Part shown: positions 28,208-36,417 of the stretch, piece after piece
How the letters are laid out: each line of letters opens with the position of its first letter
How positions within the stretch are numbered: the first letter of the stretch is position 1
DNA from: Arthrobacter sp. EpRS71
Lineage (GTDB): Bacteria; Actinomycetota; Actinomycetes; Actinomycetales; Micrococcaceae
Length of the DNA: 64,000 bases
Assembly (NCBI RefSeq): GCF_001512285.1
Contig: NZ_LNUV01000003.1
Coordinates: forward strand, 472,117-536,116
Reading direction: 5' to 3'
Program-made: the position numbers and the translations under genes
The notes under the pieces: model-generated
Told to the model about the DNA's origin: nothing
The model's input: the letters and a program-made list of their open reading frames with translations, nothing else
Database searches by the model: none

Positions 28208-29119
28208 ATGAACGAAACCGGGCGCCCGCAAGACTTTCCGATGACCAACCCCCGAGCTGATCGGGTGAGGGACGTCGCCAAGCTTGCCGGGCGCCCGGCC
28301 CGTTTAAAGCGCGGACGCTTTCTTGCAGAGGGTCCGCAGGCGGTCCGTGAGGCGTTGACCCTGCACCGTGAGCGCATGGCGGCGGGAGGTTCCGCCGTCG
28401 TACATGAAGTTTTTGCCAGCGAAGCGTGCCTGGAGCGTCTTCCTGAGCTTGCCGACCTCGCGCGGGCAACGTTGCTCCGGTTAGCCAGTGACGAAGTCCT
28501 TGCCGCCATGGCCGACACCGTGAATCCGCAGGGGATCGTGGCCGTGTGTAGCTTCTTGGACGTCAGCCTGGATTCGGTGCTGGACTCCAGTCCCCGCCTG
28601 ATAGCGGTCATGTGCCAGGTGCGCGACCCCGGTAATGCCGGGACGGTACTGCGCGCGGCGGACGCCGCAGGTGCTGATGCGGTCGTCCTCACCGGCTCGA
28701 GCGTGGACATCTACAACCCTAAAGCTGTCCGTTCCACGGCCGGTTCCCTCTTCCACCTGCCGGTTGTGCTGGGTGCCGATGTTGAGGAGCTTGTTGGGTA
28801 CTGCCGGGAGCGAGGCATCGGCATCCTGGCTGCGGACGGTTACGGGACCGTCAACCTGGACACACTGCAGGATGAGAACGCCGCGCGGAGACTGGGGAAT
28901 GAGTCGGTGACCTCGGACTATGCCCTGGAGTCTCCCACTGCGTGGCTGTTCGGCAATGAGGCGCAGGGGTTGTCTGAAGCTGAGCTTGCGTTGGCTGACC
29001 ACAGGGTGGCCGTGCCGGTCTACGGGGCAGCCGAGAGCCTGAACCTGGGCACCGCAGCTACTGTGTGCCTCTACGCCAGTGCGCGTTCCCAACAGGGCGC
29101 CAGGGTGGGGAAAGCGTAA
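28208..29119 (+). CDS. TrmH/SpoU-family RNA 2'-O-methyltransferase
   Basis: 303 aa. An N-terminal substrate-binding region (about residues 15-115) precedes the SPOUT knot: motif 1 VRDPGNAGTVLRAADAAG, motif 2 NPKAVRSTAGSLFHLP, motif 3 GAAESLNLGTAATVCLYA. These motifs define 2'-O-ribose methyltransferases of rRNA or tRNA; RlmB and thiostrepton-resistance-type enzymes share them. The gene often follows rplT in actinobacteria. Target nucleotide unknown. Confidence 0.9.
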   Translation: MNETGRPQDFPMTNPRADRVRDVAKLAGRPARLKRGRFLAEGPQAVREALTLHRERMAAGGSAVVHEVFASEACLERLPELADLARATLLRLASDEVLAAMADTVNPQGIVAVCSFLDVSLDSVLDSSPRLIAVMCQVRDPGNAGTVLRAADAAGADAVVLTGSSVDIYNPKAVRSTAGSLFHLPVVLGADVEELVGYCRERGIGILAADGYGTVNLDTLQDENAARRLGNESVTSDYALESPTAWLFGNEAQGLSEAELALADHRVAVPVYGAAESLNLGTAATVCLYASARSQQGARVGKA

Positions 29120-29218
29120 ACAGCACGTCCGCAGGTACGGTATTGCTTGCAAGATCAGCCGAGGACGACTCTTCTTGGTAAGTTCCAGACTTTCCCAAAC
29201 TGAAGAGGTGAAGCTTCT

Positions 29219-29370
29219 TTGCTGTTGGGGGAGTCTGCAACGAAGGAAGACGTCCAGCGCATTACAGCCGCCCTGGAAGCTGACGGAACGCGCATCATCC
29301 ACCTCAAGACCCTGCACTTGTCATCTACCTCGAACCAGACATCGAGCGCGTTCAGGCGCCGCAGCTTTAG
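29219..29370 (+). pseudogene. Remnant of a cation diffusion facilitator (CDF) transporter
   Basis: Frame 1 reads LLGESATKEDVQRITAALEA and then RIIHLKTLHL, the start of the cytoplasmic CDF C-terminal domain. Immediately after, another frame reads LVIYLEPDIERVQ and a stop; IYLEPDI is the conserved end of the same domain. The roughly 45 residues normally between them are missing and the frame shifts, and all membrane helices upstream are absent. This is a deletion-scarred fossil, not a working gene. Confidence 0.75.
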
Positions 29371-29383
29371 GTTGCTGCGGCGC
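29356..29383. terminator. Hairpin at the CDF remnant / MFS gene junction
   Basis: Perfect 10-bp stem GCGCCGCAGC/GCTGCGGCGC with an 8-base loop. It lies between the CDF remnant (plus) and the end of the MFS gene (minus). No T run. Confidence 0.5.
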
Positions 29384-29408
29384 AGCTGTTTCGTGATGCC
29401 GGTGGCGA

Positions 29409-30617
29409 TCAGGTGGCCAGCGGCTTTTTGCGTTCCAGCAGGCCGCTGAGCAAAGCTACTCCGAGGCCCAGGATAGCCAGCACCGCGCCTACCAAGGCAG
29501 GAGCCACATAGCCCCAACCCCAGGCAATCACGGTGCCGCCGAGGAAGGCTCCGAGCGCGTTTGCGATGTTGAGGGCTGAGTGATTCAGCGAGGATGCCAG
29601 CGAGGCAGCGCCCGGTGCAGCGTCCAGGAGCCGGGTTTGCAGTGCAGGGGTCAACATGGAGCCCACTCCGCCCACCACGAACGCCATGATGAATGCAGCC
29701 CACGCCCAGTGCGCGGCAATTGCGTAGACCACCAGGGCCACCGCGATTCCGGGCATGACCCAGTAGATGGTGCCCATCACGGACTTATCAGCAAGGCGTC
29801 CACCAAAGATGTTGCCAACCACCATTCCCAGTCCGTAGAGGGCCACCACGGCGGGGATCAGGTTCTCCGGTATGCCGGCTACAGAGGTCATGGTGTGCGC
29901 GATGTAGGTGTAGACGGCGAAGAAGCCACCGAATCCAATGATGCCGATCAGAAGCGCCAGCCACACCTGGAGCCGCTTGAGGGCACCCAGTTCGCGCCGG
30001 ATACTCGCCTCGGGGTGGGCCGCTTCGAAGGGAACGAACTTCCACACCATGGCAACGGTGAGTAAGCCGATGGCTCCCACGATCACGAAGAGGAGGCGCC
30101 ACCCGAAGGTCTGGCCCACCCACGTGGCTGCCGGGACGCCGATGACGTTGGAAACGGTCAGGCCCGCCATCACCATGGAGATCGCCCAGCCCCTTTTGGT
30201 GGGGGCTACGAGGCTGGCGGCTATGACGGCTGCCACGCCGAAGAATGCACCGTGCGGCAGGCCTGAAGCAAAGCGTGAAAGCAGCATGAACCCGTAGTCG
30301 GGGGCGATGAAGGATGTCAGGTTTGCCACGCTCAGGAACAGCATGAGGCCCAGGGCCAGGTGTTTTCTTGGCAGCTTTGCCCCGAAAGCGGCGAAGACCG
30401 GGGCTCCGATAACAACACCCAGGGCATATGCGGAGATGAGGTTCCCGGCCTCAGGAGTGCTGATGGCCAGCCCTTCTTCGATTTCCTTCAGCAGGCCCAT
30501 CATGGCGAACTCGGTGGTGCCGATGGCGAATCCGCCCATGGCCAACGCCAGTATGGCCAGGCCAAGGTGCTTCTTGGCTGCTTTGGCAGTGGCGGAGGGG
30601 GACACGGTGGTAGTCAT
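29409..30617 (-). CDS. MFS transporter, AraJ/sugar-efflux type
   Basis: 402 aa, 12 predicted helices. The N-terminus reads GGFAIGTTEFAMMGLLKEIE, typical of the AraJ/YdhP DHA1 subfamily that exports sugars, arabinosides or drugs. ATG 30617 is chosen because it starts 20 residues before the first helix and AGAAG lies upstream; the frame extends another 48 codons without support. Divergent from the Nudix gene; 134 bases separate the starts. Confidence 0.87.
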   Translation of the reverse strand: MTTTVSPSATAKAAKKHLGLAILALAMGGFAIGTTEFAMMGLLKEIEEGLAISTPEAGNLISAYALGVVIGAPVFAAFGAKLPRKHLALGLMLFLSVANLTSFIAPDYGFMLLSRFASGLPHGAFFGVAAVIAASLVAPTKRGWAISMVMAGLTVSNVIGVPAATWVGQTFGWRLLFVIVGAIGLLTVAMVWKFVPFEAAHPEASIRRELGALKRLQVWLALLIGIIGFGGFFAVYTYIAHTMTSVAGIPENLIPAVVALYGLGMVVGNIFGGRLADKSVMGTIYWVMPGIAVALVVYAIAAHWAWAAFIMAFVVGGVGSMLTPALQTRLLDAAPGAASLASSLNHSALNIANALGAFLGGTVIAWGWGYVAPALVGAVLAILGLGVALLSGLLERKKPLAT

Positions 30618-30739
30618 AAGCCTGCTTCTTGAAGGTGCCTTGTGGGCCGGGGAGGTGCGGAGAAAATCCGATAACAAGCTTAGTCCCGCGCTGGCGTCTT
30701 GACGCCGGTTTGTGACGATGCCCATTGCCCGGACCGCCA

Positions 30740-30745
30740 TAGACT
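30740..30745 (+). promoter_or_regulatory. -10 element TAGACT of a leaderless Nudix gene
   Basis: TAGACT, 6-base spacer, GTG at 30752. Confidence 0.55.
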
Positions 30746-30751
30746 GGTGCG

Positions 30752-31186
30752 GTGACTGCACTGATTAACGTCGTGGGCGCCGCCGTCGTGGACTCCCTGG
30801 AAGCCCCCACCCGCCTGCTGGCCGCTCGCCGCACAGCACCACCCCAATTTGCGGGGATGTGGGAATTTCCGGGCGGCAAGGTGGAAACGGGAGAAACTGC
30901 GGAGGCCGCCCTGCACCGTGAACTCGCCGAAGAACTGGGAGTTCACGTGGGCCTGGGGCCGGAGCTTGAGTCCGGTAACGCCGCCGGGTGGACGCTCAAT
31001 GAGCGCGCGTCCATGCGGGTATGGTTTGCCGAACTGACCGCGGGGGAGCCACGGCCCCTTGAAGATCACGACGAACTGCGCTGGGTGTCGTTGGCTGACC
31101 ACGACCAGGTTTTAGGCCTTCGGTGGATTCCGGCGGACCTGCCGATAGTCCGGGCACTACTGGAACGGGTAGCCGCTCCAGCGTGA
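30752..31186 (+). CDS. Nudix hydrolase, MutT type
   Basis: 144 aa. Complete Nudix box GGKVETGETAEAALHRELAEELGV written as G-x5-E-x7-R-E-L-x-E-E-L-G. The MWEFPGGK context is typical of MutT-like 8-oxo-dGTP diphosphatases that clean oxidised nucleotides, though CTP pyrophosphohydrolases look similar. GTG start set by the leaderless -10 box. Converges on the radical SAM gene with a 9-base gap. Confidence 0.88.
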   Translation: MTALINVVGAAVVDSLEAPTRLLAARRTAPPQFAGMWEFPGGKVETGETAEAALHRELAEELGVHVGLGPELESGNAAGWTLNERASMRVWFAELTAGEPRPLEDHDELRWVSLADHDQVLGLRWIPADLPIVRALLERVAAPA

Positions 31187-31195
31187 CAACGGAAA

Positions 31196-32287
31196 CTAGA
31201 AGAGCGGCTGCTGCCCCGGGAGGGGAGCGGAGGCGGCTTCAGGGGCCGCTGCGGGTCCCGTAACGGTGCGGGCATTCCGATGGCTGAATCCGGACGTACC
31301 GGTAAAGCCATACTTCGCCTTGAAAAAGGTAATCCTTCCGGTGAGCCACGTGCGGTACTCCTTGGAAGCATAGGATCCTTGGCCATAGAGCCGCCGGTAC
31401 TTGCCCACCAGTTCCGGGTGCTGTGCAGCCAGCCATTGCATGTACCACTCGCGTGTTCCGGGCTTGAGGTACAAAGCGCCGGCGGTGACTCCTGTGGCGC
31501 CCGCCTTGGTCAGTTCAGTGAAGAGGGAATCGAGAGCTTCGTCCGAGTCCGTGAGCCACGGCAGGATCGGCATGGCCATGACCCCGCACCCTAATCCGGC
31601 AGCACGCAGCCGTGCAATGAGCTTGAGCCGGGCCTTGGGGGATGGAGTTCCAGGTTCAATGAGCTCCGCAAGATCCTGATTGGTCATGGCCAGCGAGATG
31701 CCAAGGTCCACAGGAACCTGGGCAGCGGCGTGCTTGAGCAACGGGATATCACGGGCCAGCAGTGTGCCTTTGGTCAAGATGGAGAACGGTGTTCCGGAAT
31801 CGGCGAGGGCCCGGATGATTCCGGGCATGAGGGCGTAGCGACCCTCTGCGCGCTGATAGGGATCGGTGTTGGTGCCGAGGGCAACTTGGGGCCGTTCCCA
31901 CGATGGCTTGGCCAGCTCTTTGCGGAGAACCTCCGCTGCGTTGATCTTGACCACCACTTGCGAGTCGAAGTCTCGTCCGGCGTCGAATTCCAGGTAAGTG
32001 TGGCTCTTGCGGGCAAAGCAGTACACGCAGGCATGGCTGCATCCGCGATACGGATTGACTGTCCACTCAAAGGGCATGGCGGAACCGGAAGGCACCTTGT
32101 TGAGCACTGACTTTGCGGTGACCTCATGGAAGGTGACTCCGGAGAATTCGGGTGTCGAGATGGAACGCACAAGTCCGGCAAGCGGCAGCAAGGCATCCAA
32201 AGCCGGGGCAGGGCCCGGAACCTTGATTCCACTGGTCTCTGACGCCGGTCCACGCGTTGGTGAAAGTGCTTGTGCGTCCCATCTCAT
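31196..32287 (-). CDS. Radical SAM protein of the Rv2578c family, SOS-controlled
   Basis: 363 aa. The radical SAM cluster motif is CSHACVYC (about residue 76) in the context PFEWTVNPYRGCSHAC, characteristic of the SplB-like Rv2578c group. KPGTREWYMQWL lies near the C-terminus. Its reaction is unknown; spore photoproduct lyase is the nearest characterised relative. ATG 32287 is chosen because TTGACA, 17 bases, TCGAAT and a 7-base spacer lead directly to it. A near-perfect LexA operator covers the -10, so the gene is probably induced by DNA damage. Confidence 0.85.
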   Translation of the reverse strand: MRWDAQALSPTRGPASETSGIKVPGPAPALDALLPLAGLVRSISTPEFSGVTFHEVTAKSVLNKVPSGSAMPFEWTVNPYRGCSHACVYCFARKSHTYLEFDAGRDFDSQVVVKINAAEVLRKELAKPSWERPQVALGTNTDPYQRAEGRYALMPGIIRALADSGTPFSILTKGTLLARDIPLLKHAAAQVPVDLGISLAMTNQDLAELIEPGTPSPKARLKLIARLRAAGLGCGVMAMPILPWLTDSDEALDSLFTELTKAGATGVTAGALYLKPGTREWYMQWLAAQHPELVGKYRRLYGQGSYASKEYRTWLTGRITFFKAKYGFTGTSGFSHRNARTVTGPAAAPEAASAPLPGQQPLF

Positions 32288-32294
32288 GGACTCC

Positions 32295-32323
32295 ATTCGA
32301 AGGTATGTTCGAATAAATGTCAA
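32295..32323 (-). promoter_or_regulatory. Promoter with overlapping LexA operator for the radical SAM gene
   Basis: Minus strand: -35 TTGACA (32318-32323), 17-base spacer, -10 TCGAAT (32295-32300). The dyad ATTCGAA-N6-TTCGAAT occupies 32295-32314, containing the LexA core CGAAC-N4-TTCG-type half-sites. A bound repressor would block the -10. Confidence 0.8.
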
Positions 32324-32365
32324 GGCCGTCCTTAGAAGTCCGGTGATTGAGGAGCCGGGCGTTGC

Positions 32366-32371
32366 TAAGGT
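32366..32371 (+). promoter_or_regulatory. -10 element TAAGGT of a leaderless pcp promoter
   Basis: TAAGGT, 6-base spacer, ATG at 32378. Confidence 0.55.
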
Positions 32372-32377
32372 TGGCCC

Positions 32378-33019
32378 ATGATTCTGCTGACAGGCTTCGA
32401 ACCGTTTGGCGAGGACACTGTGAATCCTTCGTGGCTGGCAGTCCGGCGGGCGAGCGAGCTGCTCAACGCGCAAGGCATTGCTGTTGAAGCCGTGGAGCTG
32501 CCGTGCGTTTTTGGTGAGTCGGCAACAGCTCTCAGCGATGCCATGACCCGCCTGAATCCGGACATTGTGGTCTGTACCGGCTTGGCCGGAGGCCGTGGAC
32601 GGATCTCCCTGGAACGTGTCGCCATCAATTGCGATGACGCCCGAATACCGGATAACAAGGGTCAGCGTCCCATCGATGAGGAGGTCGTCCCCGGCGGGCC
32701 TGCGGCGTACTTTTCCAGCTTGCCCATCAAGGCTGCGCTCCGGAACCTCCAGATCGCGGGAATCAAGGGAGAAGTCTCTCAATCTGCGGGCACCTACGTG
32801 TGCAATCACATCTTCTATGCGCTGATGCACTCCTTGGCAGCAAAGCCCGGCATCCGCGGCGGATTCGTCCACGTTCCCTACCTGCCGGAACAGCTTCCGG
32901 AAGGCACCGCAGTGCCGTCCATGCCCTTGGAGACCATGGCGGAAGGAATCGCCGATATTGTCAGGACTGCCCTGCACGCGCAGGCCGACGTGAAATTTTC
33001 GGCCGGGGCTATCCGCTAA
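32378..33019 (+). CDS. pcp: Pyroglutamyl-peptidase I
   Basis: 213-aa C15 cysteine peptidase that removes N-terminal pyroglutamate from peptides. The triad is visible: Glu in RISLERVAIN (about residue 80), Cys in SAGTYVCN (about 145) and His in GFVHVPYLPEQ (about 168). The N-terminus MILLTGFEPFG is family-typical. No signal peptide; cytoplasmic. Its last 4 bases overlap the end of the SIMPL gene, tail to tail. Confidence 0.95.
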   Translation: MILLTGFEPFGEDTVNPSWLAVRRASELLNAQGIAVEAVELPCVFGESATALSDAMTRLNPDIVVCTGLAGGRGRISLERVAINCDDARIPDNKGQRPIDEEVVPGGPAAYFSSLPIKAALRNLQIAGIKGEVSQSAGTYVCNHIFYALMHSLAAKPGIRGGFVHVPYLPEQLPEGTAVPSMPLETMAEGIADIVRTALHAQADVKFSAGAIR

Positions 33020-33645
33020 ACCAGCTCCCATTCAACCCGGATGCTCGCTGAAACTGAGGACTCTCCTGCTTCCACGGGCATGGCCTCCGCGGAGAAGGAC
33101 GCCCGCACCATCCCACCCAAGGGGAGGGGGCTGCCGTGCAGCGGCTCTTGGGAGATGGAAACCACCTTCCCAAGCCGGGAGGAAGCCAGCGCAGCGTACT
33201 GTTCGGCTCGGGCCACAGCATCCTGCCACGCAGCCTCCTGCGCTTGGGCGGTGACAGAGGAAGAGTCAGCAAAGCCCTGTTCGATCCCGTTGATCCGGAT
33301 GTCGTCTCCGCCGGCTGCCACTGCCGCAGCAATCGCAGCCGGAGCGTCCGCCTGGGAACGGATGCCCACCTGCAGATTGGTGGACGCCACATAGGCTGTT
33401 ACTTTCTGACCTTGCCCCTCCACCCAGACCAGATCGGCGCGAAGGTTCAACCCGCTCGTTCGAAGATCTCCGGCGGAAACACCGGCAGCCCGCAAACTGC
33501 TTGCAACAGCGTTGGCCGCTTTGCCGGCGTCGTCATAGGCCTCGGCGGCTGTCCCTCGGCGCGTTTCCACCCCGAGCGTTAAGGTCACCAGGTCCGGAAC
33601 AGCCTTTGCGCTGGCGGTCCCGGTAACAGTGATGGTTCGGTTCAT
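33016..33645 (-). CDS. SIMPL-domain (DUF541) protein
   Basis: 209 aa covering the SIMPL/Oxidative-stress-defence domain: ITVTGTASAKAVPDLVTLTLGVE at the start and a C-terminal VSASIRVEWELV strand. Many family members are periplasmic, but no signal peptide is visible here. Function unclear; relatives were linked to oxidative stress defence. Its start overlaps the stop of the upstream minus-strand gene by 4 bases, so the two form an operon. Confidence 0.87.
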   Translation of the reverse strand: MNRTITVTGTASAKAVPDLVTLTLGVETRRGTAAEAYDDAGKAANAVASSLRAAGVSAGDLRTSGLNLRADLVWVEGQGQKVTAYVASTNLQVGIRSQADAPAAIAAAVAAGGDDIRINGIEQGFADSSSVTAQAQEAAWQDAVARAEQYAALASSRLGKVVSISQEPLHGSPLPLGGMVRASFSAEAMPVEAGESSVSASIRVEWELV

Positions 33646-34094
33646 GAAGAGGCCTCGATTCGCGGGTCCGCAGGACTGCCCTGCCGGCGGTGGTGAGTGT
33701 CAACGTAGCCGCCGGCCACCAGGCCGGCCTGCCGTTCAAAGAAATTCCTCGACGCCGGATTCCCGCTTCGAAGCATGGACCAACCGGCGGCGATGCCGTA
33801 GAGGGCGAGGAAAGGAAGGCCCAGGCAGTACGCGTACTGGGTACTGTGCCGCTCCTCATGCCCCAAAAGCACTGTGTTCGTGCCGGCCACGCCCTGCGGC
33901 GCCCGGTGCAGGATGACATTTCCCAGGGTGAAGGCGCCGGCGTGGGGGAGTGTCCAGTGGTAGCCGGACGCAATCAGAAGCCCGCGGGGGCCGTGGGCTA
34001 CGGCGCACCCCGATGCGGCTGCCACCACCAATCCCAGCGGCGTGGACAGGTTGAGGACGTTTGCGATCTGCCGTAGGCGTTGCGCGGGAGTCAT
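33642..34094 (-). CDS. Membrane protein with HEERH motif, function unknown
   Basis: 150 aa. Residues about 17-35 and 95-112 are hydrophobic. Between them LLGHEERHSTQYAYCLG contains H-E-x-x-H, a possible zinc-metallopeptidase site, but no third ligand can be identified and no family was recognised with certainty. Leaderless start: minus-strand TAGCAT, 6 bases, ATG 34094. Co-transcribed with the SIMPL gene. Confidence 0.75.
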   Translation of the reverse strand: MTPAQRLRQIANVLNLSTPLGLVVAAASGCAVAHGPRGLLIASGYHWTLPHAGAFTLGNVILHRAPQGVAGTNTVLLGHEERHSTQYAYCLGLPFLALYGIAAGWSMLRSGNPASRNFFERQAGLVAGGYVDTHHRRQGSPADPRIEASS

Positions 34095-34100
34095 GAAGCA

Positions 34101-34106
34101 ATGCTA
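34101..34106 (-). promoter_or_regulatory. -10 element TAGCAT of the HEERH-SIMPL operon
   Basis: Minus strand TAGCAT, 6-base spacer, ATG at 34094. Confidence 0.55.
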
Positions 34107-34195
34107 GCCCCGTGGCGTATGGCGCGGCACGGGTGGCGGGGATACGCTGATCGGGCACCCGTCGGTGCCGCACTCACATTGGGGGAAGAAGGAAA

Positions 34196-35149
34196 ATGAA
34201 CGCGAAACGCGCCTTGGGCGTCGTCGGTGTACTGCTCGCACTCATGCTGGCTTTGACAGGTTGCGTCAAGCTCAACATGTCCGTGAAGGTCAACAATGAA
34301 AAGAGCGTTGACTACGAGGTGGTCTACGCAATCCAAAAATCCGTGCTGGGAGACAAGTCCTTCGACGAATTCATGGAGTCGAACGGTACCGGAAGCCAGG
34401 GGATGGACATCCCGGACGGTGCCACAGTGGTGGATTACGAGGACGAGAAGTACAAAGGCAAGCGGATCACCGCTGCCAACCTGGACCCAGCCAAGCTGGC
34501 GGAGTCCTCCAGCTCCGAGAGTCCGTTCGAACTGAAAAGGGACGGCGACTTCTACGTCATCTCCATGGGTGGAGTGACCGGCAGTGAAAGCGGCGACGCC
34601 TCATCATCTGCCATGGCGAAGTCCATGTTCGACGAAGCCTCCGTCACGTTCACTTTCCCCGGCAAAGTGGTGGAAGCCAACGGCGCCACCGTGGACGGTA
34701 ACAAAGCCACTTTCGACATGTTGTCCGTCAAGGACACGGTGGTCCAAGCCAAGGCCGAGGCCAACGCCGGAATTCCCCTGTGGATCATCTGGATCCTCGT
34801 AGGAGTTCTCGTCATTGCCGCCGCGCTGGTCCTGCTGTTCGTCCTGTTGCGCAAGAGGTCGTCCCAGCAGCAGCCGGCGCTCGCCGGTGCAGCTCCGTAT
34901 GGACAGCCGGGTTATGCAACCCAGCCGGGCCAGGAGGGCTACCAGTCCCAGCCCCAACCGCCGGCCCAGCGCCCCCAGCAAGACTGGGCAGGGCAAGGTT
35001 ACACGCCGGGTGCGCCGGCTCAGCAGCCCACCCAAAGCCCGGGAACCCAACAGCAGCCCACCCAACCGCCAAGCCAACCGCCAGTCCAAGGGCACGACGA
35101 CGGCCCGGTACCTCCGCCGCCGTCGGCACCGCCCGCTTCCGGCGCCTAG
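34196..35149 (+). CDS. LppM-like lipoprotein with membrane anchor
   Basis: 317 aa. Signal peptide with lipobox LALTGC (lipidated Cys about residue 23), an extracytoplasmic domain (about 24-190) resembling the mycobacterial LppM (Rv2171) beta-rich domain, one transmembrane helix (about 197-220), then a Gln/Pro-rich cytoplasmic tail of about 95 residues. LppM is implicated in envelope lipid handling in mycobacteria; a similar role here is inference. AAGGA lies just before the ATG. Confidence 0.78.
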   Translation: MNAKRALGVVGVLLALMLALTGCVKLNMSVKVNNEKSVDYEVVYAIQKSVLGDKSFDEFMESNGTGSQGMDIPDGATVVDYEDEKYKGKRITAANLDPAKLAESSSSESPFELKRDGDFYVISMGGVTGSESGDASSSAMAKSMFDEASVTFTFPGKVVEANGATVDGNKATFDMLSVKDTVVQAKAEANAGIPLWIIWILVGVLVIAAALVLLFVLLRKRSSQQQPALAGAAPYGQPGYATQPGQEGYQSQPQPPAQRPQQDWAGQGYTPGAPAQQPTQSPGTQQQPTQPPSQPPVQGHDDGPVPPPPSAPPASGA

Positions 35150-35252
35150 GCGCTGCCGGATTTCCGGGACAGCTACTGCCCCCTCAGCGGTTCCCGCCGG
35201 GTCATGGGCTGTACAAATACACGGCGGTTAAATCCCGACTGTGAGGTTCAAC

Positions 35253-35258
35253 TAGACT
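35253..35258 (+). promoter_or_regulatory. -10 element TAGACT of pheST
   Basis: TAGACT would start transcription near 35265, about 90 bases before pheS and immediately at the following hairpin. Confidence 0.5.
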
Positions 35259-35259
35259 G

Positions 35260-35307
35260 AAGGGTAGTGCCTGCCGTCCGCGGCGAGCACTACCCTTTCG
35301 TTTTGCA
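35260..35307 (+). terminator. Hairpin with T-rich tail before pheS
   Basis: Arms AAGGGTAGTGC (35260-35270) and GCACTACCCTT (35287-35297) enclose a loop with an inner GCCG/CGGC stem; TTTCGTTTT follows. It could terminate lppM read-through or act as a pheST leader attenuator. No leader peptide or T-box motif was found. Bases 35150-35252 hold nothing recognised. Confidence 0.65.
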
Positions 35308-35353
35308 GGCCTGCCTTGCCGGGCCGTTCCCTACTCGTAGCTAAGAACAGTAG

Positions 35354-36415
35354 ATGACTGACACTTTGCCAGGCGCTGCCATCCCGAATCCGCTGGATGA
35401 AGCCGCCATCACCGCCGCCGTCGAGGACGCCATTGCTGCTATTGCGGCTGCGTCCTCCCTTGAAGAACTCAAGGCTGTCCGCCTCGCCCACACCGGTGAG
35501 AAGTCGCCGCTGAGCTTGGCCAACCGTGAAATCGGTGGCCTCGCCAAGGAACACAAGGCTGCCGCCGGCAAGCTCATGGGTTCATCCCGTGGCCGGGTCA
35601 ACCAGGCGCTCGCAGCCCGGACCCAGGTTCTCGAAGCCGAGAACGACGCCCGCATTCTGGTGGAGGAAACCGTGGATGTCACGGCGGGTCCGCGTCGCCG
35701 GCGTGCCGGTGCACGGCACCCTCTGTCCACGCTGCAGGACCGCGTCTCAGACATCTTTGTTGGCATGGGTTGGGAAATCGCCGAAGGCCCCGAAGTGGAG
35801 TCCGAGTGGTTCAACTTTGATGCCCTGAACTTCAAGCCGGACCACCCGGCGCGCGAAATGCAGGACACGTTCTTCGTGGAGCCGCCCGAAGCCCACCTGC
35901 TGATGCGCACGCACACCTCGCCGGTGCAGGTTCGTTCCATGCTGGAACGCGAAGTGCCCATCTACGTTTTGTGCCCGGGCAAGGTGTTCCGCACCGATGA
36001 ACTCGATGCCACGCACACGCCTGTCTTCCACCAGTTCGAAGGGCTGGCGATCGACAAGAACCTGAGCATGGCGGACCTCCGTGGAACGCTGGAGCACTTC
36101 GCCCGCCAGATGTTCGGCGACGAAGCCTCCATCCGCCTGCGGCCCAACTACTTCCCGTTCACCGAGCCGTCCGCGGAGCTCGACATTTGGCACCCGGGTG
36201 CCAAGGGCGGTCCGCGGTGGATCGAGTGGGGCGGCTGCGGCATGGTCAACCCCAACGTCCTCCGGGCAGCCGGCATCGATCCGGACATCTATTCAGGTTT
36301 TGCCTTCGGTATGGGCATTGAGCGCACGCTCATGTTCCGCAACGAGGTCGGCGATATGCGCGACATGATCGAAGGCGACGTACGTTTCAGCGAGCACTTC
36401 GGGATGGAGATCTAA
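35354..36415 (+). CDS. pheS: Phenylalanyl-tRNA synthetase alpha subunit
   Basis: 353-aa catalytic subunit. The N-terminal coiled coil contacts tRNA; class II motif 2 is FHQFEGLAIDKNLSMADLRG and motif 3 is GFAFGMGIERTLM. The HPLSTL and EGPEVESEWFNF segments are family-typical. Works as a tetramer with PheT, which starts 2 bases after the stop. Confidence 0.97.
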   Translation: MTDTLPGAAIPNPLDEAAITAAVEDAIAAIAAASSLEELKAVRLAHTGEKSPLSLANREIGGLAKEHKAAAGKLMGSSRGRVNQALAARTQVLEAENDARILVEETVDVTAGPRRRRAGARHPLSTLQDRVSDIFVGMGWEIAEGPEVESEWFNFDALNFKPDHPAREMQDTFFVEPPEAHLLMRTHTSPVQVRSMLEREVPIYVLCPGKVFRTDELDATHTPVFHQFEGLAIDKNLSMADLRGTLEHFARQMFGDEASIRLRPNYFPFTEPSAELDIWHPGAKGGPRWIEWGGCGMVNPNVLRAAGIDPDIYSGFAFGMGIERTLMFRNEVGDMRDMIEGDVRFSEHFGMEI

Positions 36416-36417
36416 CA

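Noticed and set aside
35260..35353. T-box riboswitch before pheS
   Set aside because: No T-box sequence, specifier loop or antiterminator was found; the leader is too short.
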